From Nitzschia sp. DOCU1 (lineage: Eukaryota; Bacillariophyta; Bacillariophyceae; Bacillariales; Bacillariaceae), in the NCBI GenBank assembly GCA_951394045.1, contig OX595985.1, positions 1,426,001-1,490,000 of the forward strand: a stretch of DNA of 64,000 nucleotides, written 5' to 3'. Shown piece after piece: positions 31,656 to 44,182 of the stretch. The position numbers and the translations under genes were made by a program. The notes under the pieces were generated by a model. The model did no database searches, was not told where the DNA came from, and was given only the letters and a program-made list of their open reading frames with translations. How positions within the stretch are numbered: position 1 is the first letter of the stretch; each line of letters begins with the position of its first letter.

Positions 31656-33799
31656 CCCCGACGATCAAGGCGTCAAGTTCATTCTTGGTCGCGGCCCTTG
31701 TGGCTGTTACCCAGCCCAGAGATAGAAGCTTTAATTGGCGCGCTGAATCTTCCACTCAAGGAAGAATCGAAGAATCTGATCGACAGTTCTTTTGACTGCA
31801 GCTCGTTGATCAGCGAGATGCCAAGAAGCTCAACGGCTAGCTCGAAGCCTAGCCTGCAGCCCATCGAGATGCATCGATCCATAAGTTGCAAATCAAGCCG
31901 GATTTCCCTTGCTATCCGAACGAGATTGCAAACGTTGGGAAAGAATTCTCAAATTCGTCTTTTGCACGTCGCCGTTTGGTCCGTTCTTCTTTAGTCATTC
32001 TCTCGAGCCCAACTTACTGTCTGAAACTGCCGTCTCGTCGCCTGAAAGTCTTGTTCCGATTCCAGTTCTTGGAGCGTTTGATCAACAATAGATAGTCCAA
32101 AGCAACAAATCGTAACGACGCCATGGTTTCGCGGCTTGATCTCTCGAGCTGGATCTTTCCCTTTGATCAAATCGACTTGCACATGTGCAGTCAGTGCGCA
32201 ATCATGACCTTTTGACTCTTCGAAATCCAAATACCGACTTGACGCCGCCTTGTATCATAGATCCAAAGTCGCAGCCCCGCCTACATTGGTACTATTGACA
32301 GCCATGTTGTTGTTGCTGCTGCCTCATCGAGAGAGAAGTCAACAAAAGTTGTGCAATAGCAAAAGGCTCATCGTGTCGAAGGAATCTTTGTGTAGCGCGC
32401 GTTGGATCCGCGCGTTTCCATCTCACTACGTCACTAATATAGATTCATATGCTAGTAGGTGGTGTAGGAACCTATGAAGCTTTCTACCACCTTCAGTCAT
32501 TCGACGATCGCACGCACGTCAGACCACTTTGGATCTTCGAAACAATTCAATGTCAATGATCAATGAGAATGAGAAATGACAGTTCTCTTTGGATCATGAA
32601 ATGAAATGACCATCAAATGGCGGTTTGGGGAAAGGACTCGTCTTCTATCTCTCCCGCCAATTCCGGCTGCTTCGAGATTAGCATGCAGAATCTCCCAGAT
32701 CCGTTAGCGTCGCTCGATCTTGTCGTTCATTTATGTTTATTTTATGGAGTGGATGAAATCTTTGCATCTTGGAGTACTTTGACTTTTAAAATGGTGGAAC
32801 TACTATCATCTCCCCGTGGCTCGGACATTTTTTGTCGTGCAGGCAAAAGGCGGCAGAGGCCATAGCAGCGACAATGCTCTACTATGCACTAGTGGGTACC
32901 TGGAAGGAAAAGACGACGACAGATCCGGCTTGGATTATGGATGCAGACAAGACAGACTGAAAGGCTCCTGTTCGTGTTGATTCCAGAAAAGGGAAACGGT
33001 CCTTGAGCAACTATGTCGGAACCATCCAGTATGCCTCGCGCAAGTCCTCGGCGCCGAGCAATTCCAAGATGTCATCCAGTATGTCGAGCAAAACACCGGT
33101 ACCGACCAGCTCCAAGAATCCCTCTTTTCAACCTGCCGACATTTTTCATTCGAGATGCCGAGCACCTGTAAATGAAAGAGCAAATGCCTTGCCCGCTGCC
33201 TTTTTTGCTGACACGGATTGGTAGAATCTGCGGCCCCGTACTGTGCGGACAACGGCTCTCTATGCGGGGCTGCAGTCACACAAGATCTAATCCCGACGAG
33301 GATAGGATCGATTTGAAACGTATTGCCAAGCTAGCGACGAGGGAGAGGATTGTCAACTTATATAGGTCCACTCCTGGTCGAGTGGAGTCAGATCCTTATG
33401 TCATTGCCATTTCACCCACCGCCGAAGCAGCGGCAAGGAACGTGCCTCATCACCAGTCCCCACTCCAGCGCCTTTCGCTTCGGAACGTGCTCTCCGATCT
33501 CCCCGAGCATCTCCAAGGTCGACTTCTAGTAGCATTGCCGCTAAAAAGGCTACTCTAGCGACTACGGTGGAATGAGGAGACGCCAAGAGCGGCAAGAGTG
33601 AAGACCAAAACCATCGACGATGCAAGTCACAATTTAATTGGGCGGCAAATTGTTGGAACCCTTGCCCCCATCGACTCCCTCGCTTGCAAGTATTCCTTCT
33701 CGTCATCGATCCAAAAGTGTAACAAAGGAAGACACCCCAGATCCAGCCCTCGTTCCTTCCTCTTTGCCGTTGATTGGGTCATGATGGGGATACATTTTA
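31656..33799. other. no supported gene; decayed sequence
   Basis: Short open frames on both strands, none with a recognisable domain or splice structure. A plus-strand stretch near 33000-33120 (LCRNHPVCLAQVLGAEQFQD) looks protein-like but is soon interrupted. I treat this as part of the 31-45.5 kb region of decayed coding sequence. Confidence 0.4.
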
Positions 33800-34652
33800 T
33801 TGCCAAGAAGTTTGTGGTGGTTTGTCTGTTGTGATGGGTGTCCACATGTCCATCATTGCGATTTTGTCCCCAAGGGATCAAGTCGAGACTCGCTTGAAAA
33901 AATGACGATCCCTGGTATTGTCCAGGATGGTTTTCATCAAAGGCAAGAACTCCTTAAGCGGCGGTTGTACACAACTGCTACCAATCCAGCGTCGTGCAAG
34001 AAAAAATCGTCAACAAAAAGGGCAGGCACAGATCAAGTGGACGCAACAGAAGAAACCGAAGAAGAGACCAAACATCCTGCCAAGATCGAGAGCGTTTATT
34101 TTGAATGTAACGAAAAGAGACTTGATTTGCAGAAGTGTGAATCGCGTGACGGATGGATTCATTTTCCTTCCTGCCATCCGGATGGTGATGACTTTGAAGG
34201 GGACGAATGAGGACGGCGATTCCAAACGCAAGCCAAAGAAAGTCATTGACCCAAGTCGTAGTCTTTGCCGTATTTGTCGAGTAGAAGAATTGGAAACGGC
34301 ATCTCATGGTTCTGCCCTGTCCAATCCATCCGTCAAAGCTCGTCGTCAAACCGGAAAGGAAAAGTCTGCCAAACGCAAACGCGATGGAGACGACGAAGAG
34401 GACGAAGACGATGCTGCATCCAACGAAGACTCTCCGGGTAAAGACAAAGAAGGTGATGGGGATGACGACGACGAAAATGTCGAGTCGAATGCTAATGGGG
34501 ACCAGGATGAGCAAGATGAAGATGGCGACGAGGCGAGCAAAATGGATGTAGTCGATGAACTCCGGGGGTGTCTTGTAATACCCGCCACCTCTCGACCGGA
34601 GTGTCTTTCCGAACTTCGGAATAGAGTTAAAGATTTCGATCCAAAATCTTGA
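33800..34652 (+). pseudogene. fragment with PHD-like start and long acidic region
   Basis: Reads WWFVCCDGCPHVHHCDFVPK, resembling the core of a PHD finger without its outer Cys pairs. After a shift near 34200 it reads a Lys/Arg-rich then very acidic stretch (about 80 residues of Asp/Glu/Asn from 34390), ending at 34652. Such composition is common in chromatin proteins. The frame change marks it as broken or intron-containing. Low-complexity sequence gives long chance frames on the opposite strand, which I do not count. Confidence 0.35.
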
Positions 34653-36204
34653 TTGGTCGTCTACCCTCTTGGATCGAGACCACGACGATGCGATGTTGCC
34701 CTGCCAGCATGATTGGGGGCGGGCTTGATTCCAAAGAATACCAACTTTTGGTGCAAGCCCTCTTGCTGGTAGAACGACAAGACAACAACGAAATCTCCAA
34801 GGCGTTTTGTACGAGCATCCACACAGCACTCATGATGCAAGCTCAAAAGTCCTTTGGTGTGGTGTTGCTGAATCCGACCGACTCAGCTATGAACCAAGAC
34901 GATTCCAAGTATGACAAGGTGATGTTGGCTCTAAGCACGAAAACCTACATGGATCTGCCAAAGAGGCGCGTTTGGATACGAAAGTTGGAGACTATGCTTT
35001 GATTTTGAGTCATCGAGGAATCTCTTACCGGCGATTTACCACAAGCTCTGTTGGCAGCTGACGAATGTTCGTTTCTTTATTCACATGGCACAATGAGCAC
35101 GCCACAGATTCCTTGGGGTCCGAGTCCTACGCTGCGGTAATATATAATGGTTATCTACAGCGAGGTTGAGGTGCGGCGAGCCTCGATCTGGAATACTTGC
35201 GTCAAGGTCCTGCAAGAGTGTTTGGAAGATTATCTGAAGTTTTCAGAGAAGAAAAAGTTATTTCAAACGTCGGACAAAGGGCTGCAAGACGACTCAGCGC
35301 GGCACCAAGATTTGATCGGACTGGCGGACGTATTGGGATTGACGGAGCAAATTCTTTCTCTACGAAGCGGGTTTCTGGTGGATGCATCGGAGCAACTCAC
35401 CAACGATGGGATTATGCTGCGTGAAAAGCTTTTCGACGACATTCAAAAGAAGCACTTGCGTGCATACCGCGAGGACTGGTCTTTTGTTACCCTGCCCAAG
35501 AAGGAGCCCTTGTCGGACAAAGAAAATGCCGTGGAGTACATCAGGAAGGTAAGATCACCATTGCTTTCGTCACGATCCAATTCGACATTTTCCTGATCAC
35601 TGTGTCGGTATCCTGTAGAAAATCGTGACCGAATTGGTCGCCATGGAGAACCGCTCTACGAAGAAGGTAATCCGAAGCTGGTTCAACCGCTTCTTCATTT
35701 GCCGTGGCAAAAAGATTGCTCTGGATGAAAACTCGTCGATCAACTTCCCGCAATTGATAGCAGCGTATCAACCCAATTCGAGTCCCACCTCGGCGCGTCT
35801 CCAGTGGTATCTCCTCTCATTCCCGCCTGCTTCATTGGCGATATCGTCGGGTGACTTTCGAAACTTATGCCATTACTGAAACTGCTCCCACCCATTGCCC
35901 AGGATGTCTATGAGGTGTTCTCCAACATTTCTGATCTTTATATGACTACAACCTTTTGGATTTGCTCTGGAAGCTGCAAGCACGAAAAAGTTTCTTCTAG
36001 GACTACAACCTTCTGCGCCGACTCTTGACCCAGACACTATTGCAACGCCCCGCTCGAAGTAGCTCCTCTCAACTGCTTGGTTTTGGAAGGTGGTCGCCGT
36101 CTCCGACGGCAAGTTGCTACGAGTTCGAATTTGCCGCCATTTACAGATGCTGAGCTTTGCTTGCCCCTCCCTTGCGAGCGGACAGAAATCGAGGTAGTTC
36201 GCGA
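34649..36204 (+). pseudogene. fragment of a large conserved protein, possibly a Vps50/syndetin-like tether
   Basis: Protein-like sequence in several frames: LVQALLLVERQDNNEISKAF (34750-35000), then a better-preserved part from ATG 35147. That part (VLQECLEDYLKFSEKKKLF, LADVLGLTEQILSLRSGFL) is spliced across a 70-nt intron 35549-35618 (GTAAGA donor, GTAG acceptor) to KIVTELVAMENRSTKKVIRS. Later pieces (DVYEVFSNISDLYMTTTF; DAELCLPLPCERTE) need frame changes. The FSNISDLY region resembles the C-terminal DUF2451 part of syndetin, but I am unsure. Near 36205 it switches abruptly to the Tudor-like module. Confidence 0.35.
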
Positions 36205-36690
36205 GTTCATTCTTCTGATCCCATTAAGCCTTTGTCGAATCCCGCCCAACAAAACGACGATGCTACTTCCTTAAGCTTGGAACCACCTTTTACAAGTCAT
36301 CTGATTGCCGACCGAGGAGAGCCCATACTATACCGTCGAGGGATAGCGATAAAGAGGACTTGGAGCCTGACCAGCTGCTGGAGTTTATCCAAGCTGATGA
36401 AACCAAGGATATGTCAGCAAACGCTGGAGATGGCAATCATCATCAAAGCAGTGAAAATACGGCGGAACATTCTCAGAGCAAGCGGATTAAATTCATGATA
36501 TTGGCCGCCGCAAGCGAAAGAGTGATTCGTTTCTGGATGCCATTCCCCAAACCAAGCAGTTGCATTTGGAGAGCAGCCACAGAAAACGTGGCCGGCTTCG
36601 AAAGATTGAGGTGGAAGATTGAGATGGTAGACGACGCGTTGGACGCATCCCTCATTTTTCTCAAGAAGAAACCTGGCAGGCCTCGATAGA
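36205..36690 (+). pseudogene. Tudor/Agenet-like module, copy A, broken
   Basis: Related to 44515-45145. It retains PTEESPYYTVE, then EDLEPDQLLEFIQADETKD, GDGNHHQSSENT and ENVAGFERLR, in shifted frames with an early stop after YYTVEG. The pattern (GTTFYK, then YYTVEYVDGDNEDL in copy B) is the beta-barrel of Tudor/Agenet-like readers common in stramenopile chromatin proteins. Sequence similarity between the copies begins at attcttctgatccca and fades after about 36780. Confidence 0.5.
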
Positions 36691-37227
36691 TTGAAGACGA
36701 GTTCGACGTACCCTAGTTTGTCTCAAGAAACAGAAGAAAGACTTACGACACGGTGCCTCGCCGTCTGCGAAGAACCAAAAGGGTGAAATCGATCGTTCAT
36801 CGCTGTCTGCGCCCAAGTTTCGGCGTGAACGTCCTAGAACCTATTTAGACAAATCCATTGCCTTGCCAGCAGCAAACCGCGGCGATCGTATCACTGCCGT
36901 CGACATGGAATCGTCGAATAATCGACTAGGACAGGCAAGAAGGACGAAAAGACGCCGGGACGGTGAAACGTAGGGGCCGAACGAGTTTAGCAGCAGTTGA
37001 TTCGTCGCCCAATCTCTTGACGACCGCATTGGCTAGCATCACCGAACTGTTGCAGGCGCCCACGACTGATTATCGCCAGGTTTCGCACCTTACTAGCCAT
37101 GCCAGCGTTGTCAACAAGACATCTCTTCCATTCGAAGTTGGCGTCCAAGGACAGCTCATCGGGACCTGCGTCGCCCACAATCTGAAGAGGGTAAACGATA
37201 CCTCCCTTTCCACTGGGACAATTGCTC

Positions 37228-37917
37228 ATGGTGGGATCGCAACTTCGATTGTCCGAACAAGATGGATTGGCTCCAATCATTCGCAAAGTGACGGGACCCT
37301 ATGTCATGGCACAATGCTTTCAATCCCTCTGGACCGCATCCTTTCGACCAAAGTACAATCAAGGCTATTTCAAGTACATCTCGGCTCTCAACTTGACAGG
37401 AATTGCAATTTCGCTTTCACTTTGCCATGACGCATTTACTTCGGCGTCTGATACCATTTCTAACAAGGACTATTGGATGAATTTCTTGCCCTTGACACTT
37501 CATTTTGGATGGACGACAGCCGCGTCCTTGGTCAATTTGAATGGCATGTATGCCTTGGATGATGACGTTTCCGCGAAATCAGTCGCTTGGATGGGTCATG
37601 TGTCCGTTGTAGCGGCAACAATCTTGGGCGTCACCACGACCGTCTTGCGCCGTGCACCCATCTATGGAAGTGTCATTGCCTGGGCCTTGTCGGCAGTGGC
37701 TTCGGGATTAGGGCAACGCATCGAGGAAACTCGTAAGGAAGATCCAAAGACAGTGGGCGTGTATGGTGCGCAACTCCAACAAACGCTCAGTCTAGCCGGA
37801 GCGGCTCTTTGTGCGGCAACGAGCGGCAAGGTGGCGGGGAAAGATGAGCATCGGTTTATTCATCAGTACCGGGGTGGGCTTAAGCGTGCATCGAATAGGA
37901 GGCACGGTTGGACTTGA
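37228..37917 (+). pseudogene. TspO/MBR-related membrane protein, 3' frameshift suspected
   Basis: A 229-codon frame with QSLWTASFRPKY, then LNLTGIAISLSLCHDAF, then FLPLTLHFGWTTAASLVNLN (the aromatic segment typical of TspO-like proteins). Two or three more hydrophobic stretches follow. ATG 37228 is the first in frame (the preceding open codon is TTG), and the N-terminus seems short. At 37840-37850 the hydrophobic sense moves to another frame (KMSIGLFISTGVGLSVHR), so the present C-terminus (DEHRFIHQYRGG) is probably a frameshift product. Could still be transcribed. Confidence 0.5.
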
Positions 37918-38665
37918 TTCTGAGCCACGGAAGGTTACTGAGTTCACAGTTGACTTGCCTTTTATCGGTATACCCGTCAACGTGTTTGATGTAAAGAGGA
38001 AGCTTCAGCCTGCAACCATTTTCGAATATTCGTTCTCGGACTATCCGAATCGGGCTGAACCTGCTCCGTTCAATGGCGAGGTTGTGAGAATCTTCGGATT
38101 GGACGCCTCTCGATGCTCCTCCATGGATGAGGCGTACGAGCTCGTCTGCAGCCGGAACTGGCCGGACGGAAAATCGCACTTTGATTTTTGGTGCACGAAA
38201 GTCTGTATGACTTTGAAGCGACTTCTAAATTGGACGCGACCATTGGGCGGTCAGGCTACAGGCCCAATCGGGAAAAAACGAGGCCAAGACCACGACCAAG
38301 ACCAAAACTATGTTTTGCCATCTGCGCAAGTGACGTCGGCTCAAGGTGGATTATTTTCATCCCTCGCGGTTGCAAAGGAAGAAGGATCGGGCGCTCCAGG
38401 CAAAGCAGGAGCCGCCCCTGATGGATTGTTCGCCGCCCTATTGGTTCATAGAGATTCATCGGTAGACAAAAAGTGTACGGTCCAAGACGACAGCGATGAG
38501 TTGCCGACAAGTACGCGAACCCAGGCTACTCGTCCTCGCGAGCCCCCTTCGACAAGAGGTCTCTTTGCCTCGCTCTCCGGCACGAACATACTGGAAGACA
38601 AACCTGCTGCACCAAGACCAGCGGATATCAGTCCAAAACCAGGGACGGGTTGTTTGCGCCCTTGA
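37850..38665 (+). other. open frame with repeated GLFASL motifs, unknown
   Basis: Open from within the TspO-like frame to 38665. It contains a conserved-looking block (FEYSFSDYPNRAEPAPFNGE, RNWPDGKSHFDFWCTK) followed by low-complexity sequence. That sequence repeats GLF(S/A)(S/A)L three times (GGLFSSLAV, DGLFAALLV, RGLFASLSG), with a fourth (GLFAPLKK) in another frame. A 35-bp direct repeat follows at 38721 and 38850. No family recognised; lies directly upstream of degenerate receiver domains. Confidence 0.4.
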
Positions 38666-38720
38666 AAAAGGCGGATGGTAGCGTCGTTGTACCGCCGTTA
38701 GCTTGGTCCGCCTCGGATCA

Positions 38721-38884
38721 AGGCGACACCCGTTCGAAAAGTCCCATTCCGACCCAGTGAATCCCTCCATCGACTTGACTTCCTTGTTGGACGGAGGATT
38801 GAGTTTTGACGATCTTGATGATCTTTTTAACAAGACGGCAACTTGTTCCAGGCGGCACCCGTTCGAAAAGTCCCATTCCGACCC
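38721..38884 (+). repeat. 35-bp direct repeat, two copies 129 bp apart
   Basis: aggcg(a/g)cacccgttcgaaaa plus 15 more bases occurs at 38721-38755 and 38850-38884 with one mismatch. It lies within decayed coding sequence. Confidence 0.85.
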
Positions 38885-38929
38885 CTCCAAAGGAAAAGCT
38901 CAGGCCACCTGGAATACAAGCATCGAAAA

Positions 38930-39285
38930 TGAAGCTGGCACCTCCAAAGGGCGATCTCAAAGTTTTGTATGCCGGGGACAATTTGGTGAATCAAAAGGTA
39001 TTGTCCAGAGTGTTGGGGTGGGCGGGCATTGACGGCATTACGATTGTGGACAATGGCCAGAAGGCAGTCGATATTTGCGCAACGTCGACCTTCGCCTGCA
39101 TATTCATGGATATGCAGGTCTCGATTATGGTCGGTATGGAAGCAATCAAGACAATCGTAGAGAGAGATCCCACGGCTTTCGTGCTTTTGGTTTCAGCGCA
39201 TGCTCTGGACGAATACAAGACCCAAGCGGAAGCTGTCGGCGCCAAAGGTTTCTTCTCCAAACCCTTTTCGAACCAGTGCCATTGA
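38930..39285 (+). pseudogene. response-regulator receiver domain, degenerate (first)
   Basis: LKVLYAGDNLVNQKVLSRVL starts a two-component receiver fold. The phospho-acceptor Asp is kept (CIFMDMQ), the Lys of the SKPF turn is kept, and the first acidic pair is GD instead of ED/DD. The following MP-MDG loop is replaced by SIMVG. It ends prematurely at 39285 after FSNQCH. Receivers of this kind sit at the C-terminus of hybrid histidine kinases; no kinase domain is visible here. Confidence 0.6.
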
Positions 39286-39499
39286 GGCCGTCTTGGATGG
39301 TTTGAGTACGAGAAATCGTCGAAGCGCTGTGGATGCGGCTCCGGGCAAGGCGGTCGAATCCAATACGGTAGCACGCGACGAGTCAGGTACAGCAGGCGAG
39401 GGAAAGAAGAGTTTCCTGGAACCTCAGAACGAATCCAGTACATGGCCAAAGGATGCAAAGTCCACTGTTTCGCAGCACCAGCAGACCAAGGCAGTCGCA

Positions 39500-39840
39500 G
39501 TGGTGCGTAATTTGAAAGTTCTTTATGCGGAAGACAATTTCTGAATCGCGCGAATGTTACGTATATCACCATTGTTGACAATGGCCAACAGGCTGTCGAT
39601 GTTTGTCTTACGCAAACGTTTGACGTTATTTTCATGGATATGGTGATGCCTGTTTTGTCGCGGATGGAAGCTTCCAACAAAATCGTTGCCCATAATCCTC
39701 AAGACTGCACCGTATTTGTCACTACGCATACTCTGGAGGAATTCAAGTCTGCCGATGCTGCAGGAGCGACGAATGATATTACCAAGCCATTCCGTTTGAC
39801 TGATCTGGAGTCTTTGTTCGATCGTTTCAACTTGGTGAAC
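39500..39840 (+). pseudogene. response-regulator receiver domain, degenerate (second)
   Basis: A second receiver 250 bp after the first: NLKVLYAEDNF, then a stop and frame shift with part of helix 1 deleted, then YITIVDNGQQAVDVC, VIFMDMVMP, TVFVTTHTLEEFKSA and ITKPFRLTDLESLF. Acidic pair, phospho-Asp and Lys are present but in two frames. Its similarity to the first suggests internal duplication of a receiver. Confidence 0.6.
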
Positions 39841-40100
39841 CCCCGCTTGTCCAAGCCCCGTTCCTCGATTCCTGAAATCAGTGTTCGGCAGCGGGCATCT
39901 GTAGCCGCTCTACAACGATGGAATAGTTGGAAGCGGCCAAACTCGGATCATGGGGTGGGGGGTGCGGCGTTGGCTACAAGTCATAGGAGTAGCAATGGGG
40001 ACGATAGTGGGAGTGAGATTTTGGATGTAACTACAGAACCAGAAAATACTCTTCAACGCGACGAGGCGCTGGGCTCTCATCGAACGCCCATTGACCAGAC

Positions 40101-41321
40101 AGACGCTCGCAAATTTATTACTACACATTGTCGGCGACCCTATTCCGGAGATGCAAGATATGCCATTAACCCGGACTCTCTCTTTCCAGGAATTCTCAAT
40201 TTGAATCTGGAAACACGGATTCTATCCAGTTTGCCCCTATCACCCCAACGTAATCAAATTACGGGTCATTTCCAGCGGCGATCGATTCGATCCTTACTAT
40301 TTTATCATCTTGGATCGCCTCTATGATACTTTGGAAACAAAACTACAAAAGTGGAGAGATGTTCTCAGTGGAAGAATCGTGCCAAGGCAATCCCTGTTTC
40401 AATCATGTTTCAAGCCTTGTTGCAGTAGCGACCGACGAGATCGACAAGGAGCCGAGGCTATTTTGGAAAGTAGTCGGCATGATAATGTCTCGCCACAAGA
40501 ACTCAAAGATTTGAAACGACGGCATCAACAGACGGTGGATCGACTATGGGCGGCCTTTGATTTGGCGTCGGCAGTAGCGCATTTGCATAAGCATCATATT
40601 ACGCATCGCGATTTGAAGCCGGATAATATTGGATTCGATATTGTGAGTACTATCGCTTTGGCAGAAACCATTTGGGGGCGAGTCTAACTGTTTCTTGTTG
40701 CCTCGTGCGCTCGCTCCTTTCATATAATGTTCTTCTACTACCTAGCGTGATGACATCAGAATCTTTGATCTGGGCTTGGCCAAGGGAATTCAAGACGGAA
40801 CGGAGGGCCCTTGGAAATTGACAGCCATGTGTGGTTCGCCCCGATCTAGTAAGTGCCGAGGAGCCATGCGTGATGCTTGTGTATCAAATCCACGCCGTTC
40901 TTGAAATTAACTCTTGCCGTTGCTGTTGATTGAATTCTGCTATTTAGTGGCACCAGAAGTCGCAACAGACAAACTATATGACGCCAAATGCGATTGTTAT
41001 TCTTTTGCCCTGCTATTTTGGGAAATACTGAATTTGAAAAAGCTTTTGAGGAGGTTGACGATGGACAAGTTACAGCGGCTGGTCTGGAATGCTACGTATC
41101 AGCGGCGGCCCAAAATTCTAGTCGTTGCTAACAGCACCAGCAATTATGCACTTGTCGACGAACAATTGACTCTGTTTTTGACATCACCCAAGGCTGCTTG
41201 GACAAAAGAATGGAAGGCCCTACCGGTAGTGGAATCTTCGTGGCATCATTATGCTTCTCGACGCCCAACCATAGAGCATGTGGAGCAAGAGCTTAAAAAA
41301 ACGTCTGAAAAAGGGAATTGA
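40101..41321 (+). pseudogene. protein kinase with damaged N-lobe
   Basis: The C-lobe is well preserved across two introns, 40643-40745 (GTGAGT...TAG) and 40849-40947 (GTAAGT...TAG). It shows LHKHHITHRDLKPDNIGF (catalytic loop), IRIFDLGLAKG (DFG variant), GSPRSMAPEVA (activation segment end) and YDAKCDCYSFALLFWEI. The N-lobe is broken: GDARYAIN has Asn where the ATP-anchoring Lys is expected, a stretch including helix C is deleted, and a frameshift lies near 40240 before HPNVIKLRVIS. It resembles kinases abundant in diatoms; as it stands it should be inactive. Confidence 0.65.
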
Positions 41322-43719
41322 AGTCATGGACAGCTTCATGGTGGACTTGATAAATTGCTTGAGAGCAAACGACTTTCACACAATGCCCGGAGATCGACCT
41401 TTGTCTATCATCCACCAGCTGCGAACAACAATGTGCGGGAACGAGGCGCCCCGTCGATCTACAAGTACAGAGGCCCGAGCTAATGTCTTGACTTGGTGGG
41501 GTAGCTCCACACGTCTATTCTCTGGCAGACATCAGGATGCTAAAAGACAAAGACGGAGTCAGTTGTTTGCAACGGACGCCTGAGCCGGCTCTGGCAAATG
41601 TGAGTGAAGATTCCTAGTGTCGAGTATTGCCAGCAAGATTTCCCGGCGTTCCAAAGGCCGAGCCAACTCGAATCTGCCAACATTCCGTCAAGAATCCCAT
41701 CCATCCATGAATACCTTTGTCGATCAATCCAGCCCAGGCTCCCGACTTGAAGGTTACCCAGTTTTGCGCTGTAAACTTATCCAATCTCAATTTGTGCAAG
41801 TTAAAGAAGGGGACCATGAGATAACAGGGATGTTCAATAGTCCATTGCGGGCTACCGTCGATCCTGTCGGTTATATTGATCATTGCGGCGGGCTACCGTC
41901 GATCCTGTCGATTTTTGGGTGCCCGACCGGTATTCGTCTCTCGCATTCCTTTGGAACAAGGAGCGGCCATGTTGCTGTGGTCCAGCTGGCCTTGGATTAG
42001 TCGACTGTACGGTGTCTCGGGCAATGATATCATGGCCCTTCTATTGTATACCACGCTGGATCTTGGTAATGCCTATTCTTTTGCACCAAGAGGAGAATAC
42101 ACTGGGTTAGGAGACGGGGAAGCAAAGTTCGTTCGTTCTTGCCCGTGGCCTTTCGGTATATGATTCAAGTTTCTGAGGAGATGTATCCACCCAATTGATT
42201 GCAATCCAAAGTACGACGACGAAGCGAACAAGCCGAACCTGACGACAAAGTAGAGAGTGATGTACATGATGCGCAAAAAGGAAGCGTCGCCGAGAACCGA
42301 CCCTATCGGTAGCGTCCCCAGTTTTGGTCATTCGGCTACGCTTTCAATACGAATGGGCTAATGGCGTATATACTATTTGCTGGATGCCGGAGTCTTCGTC
42401 TTTCCTGCGACCAAGCTGGCCAAACGGAGTTCAAGACCCTGTCGACGAGGATTTGATCCTTCCGGAAGCCACCTTCCAGAATATCCATCGCCCTCCGTGT
42501 TTGGCATTTCAGTCGACTCTGTGCGCTCCTTGCTAAAGTGCTTCGATATTCTGAAACGTCTTTGTCTCAGTGGAATGGATCCGGATTATATCGACCGGAC
42601 ATTTTGCTTGGAGAATGCTCAGAATGGGACCATCCGGTTGTCATCATACTCGGGAACCGGTCCTTGCCTATCCCGATGATGTCTTATTGCACCATTTGGC
42701 ACGAGTCATTTCTACCAGAATATCCGTCGCCCTTTGTCTCAGCGGAATGGAACCGGATTATATCGACCGGAGATTTTGCTTGGAGAATGCTCAGAATGGG
42801 ACCATCCGGTTGTCATCACACTCGGGAAGGGTCCTTGCCTACGTTCGAAGATTTACTTTCGTCGGACAGTGCGCGAGAAGTCGACAAACCGGTCAATACT
42901 CGTGGTATCCTGACAACCGACGAAGATATAGCATTCCGGGGATATTGGCGAGCTCCCACTACTGGCTCCCATGGGTAGTCGATACGTTTGAGGACGACCC
43001 GAGAAAGCAGGTCATGTCGAACTATAAATCAATGATGGCTTTCCCTTCCCTCTGTTTAGAGCTCAATGAAACTCGCCACGTGGAAAAATCAAGCAATCTT
43101 CCCGTCCTGCCGACCCAAATGCAGCCTCCGACACAGAAGCTACTATTGCCGACGACTCGGCCAAGAAAGCCGCTGCCCAGCAAATACGATATATCTTGGA
43201 CGACGCCCGCGTGAGAGTCAAGAATCCTGCCTCCGCTGAAGTACTTGACCATATAATGTTTCGATTCAAAGATTTCTCGAACGACGATGGGCTGGCTAAA
43301 GTCATGTTGCGTCGTCCCGGAAGGCGCGCACCTTGCGTCTGCTGCCAAATCCAAGGGAGTGGCTTTTATTCTTGCCATGTGATGCGTGGCAATCCTGATT
43401 TTGATTTTATTGCGAACTGGCCGAATATGGGAGGTATTGATGGCCTGCTAGCACGTACAAAGATTCTCAGCTCGTTGATGTTAACCCGACGTCAGCGCCC
43501 GACGAGAATCCAGCTGGGTAATCGTTGGAACAGAGACACGACGATGACAAGAACGAAATGGAGGAGACGCTACCATCGACCCATCTGAGCAACTGGAAAC
43601 TGCTTGAAAGGCTCTTGAAAAAGCTAACCACCTCCACCAGCAAGCGGACGCTCTGGCATTTCAACCCGTGTGACTTGGAGCAAAGTTCATAAAGATGTGT
43701 TTCCGATTGACCCAACGGA
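41322..43719 (+). other. decayed coding-like sequence, not identified
   Basis: Several frames with protein-like text but no recognised family. A 20-base direct repeat (gggctaccgtcgatcctgtc) occurs at about 41849 and 41889. A larger tandem duplication covers roughly 42552-42830, where LSGM(D/E)PDYIDR and FCLENAQNGTIRLSS appear twice about 170 bp apart. A later piece (YILDDARVRVKNPASAEVLD, 43190-43290) faintly recalls the PAH repeats of Sin3, which I would not rely on. Confidence 0.4.
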
Positions 43720-43965
43720 CGGTCGCTATATTTGGTTCACTATTTGCGGCTGAGCGGAGATGTTTTGTGCTGCGACGGCTGTTCCAACGTTGTGCATACA
43801 AAATGTGTCGGCCTGCCCGGGATCCCTGAAGAAGATTGGTATTGCGAAACGTGTGCGCCCATTGGTAAAGAAACACCATTGGTCGCCGGCCCCCGACCTG
43901 GCAGAGGGTCGTTCGGTTGCTACCTGTGCCGAGGCTGGGACGTCGGCAGTCAAGGGCGGTTGTGA
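43720..43965 (+). pseudogene. PHD finger fragment
   Basis: VLCCDGCSNVVHTKCVGLPG followed by IPEEDWYCETC gives five of the usual eight ligands with correct spacing (C-x2-C, H-x2-C, C-x2-C in part). The first Cys pair is missing, and a stop ends the frame at 43965. PHD fingers read histone H3 tails. It precedes the Tudor-like copy B, so the two may once have formed one chromatin protein. Confidence 0.55.
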
Positions 43966-44182
43966 CCATGAGGATACTACTAGACCTCGGATTGAAGAGA
44001 CGAAGGACGACGATCCAGCTTCATCTGCATACACGAACTCGACTGGAGATAGAGGCGGCGTTTTGAAAATGGTGGGATTGGACGGCCACGCCTGACACCA
44101 TCAGTTACCGAGGCCGATAGAGAGGACGAGGTGTCCGATTCCAAAGAGCCTGGGGTGGCTTTTGTCACCTCAAATGTTTCGG

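Noticed and set aside
33978..34829. Long minus-strand open frame of about 280 codons
   Set aside because: It is antisense to Asp/Glu/Lys-rich low-complexity sequence, which suppresses stops on the other strand; the translation has no domain features.
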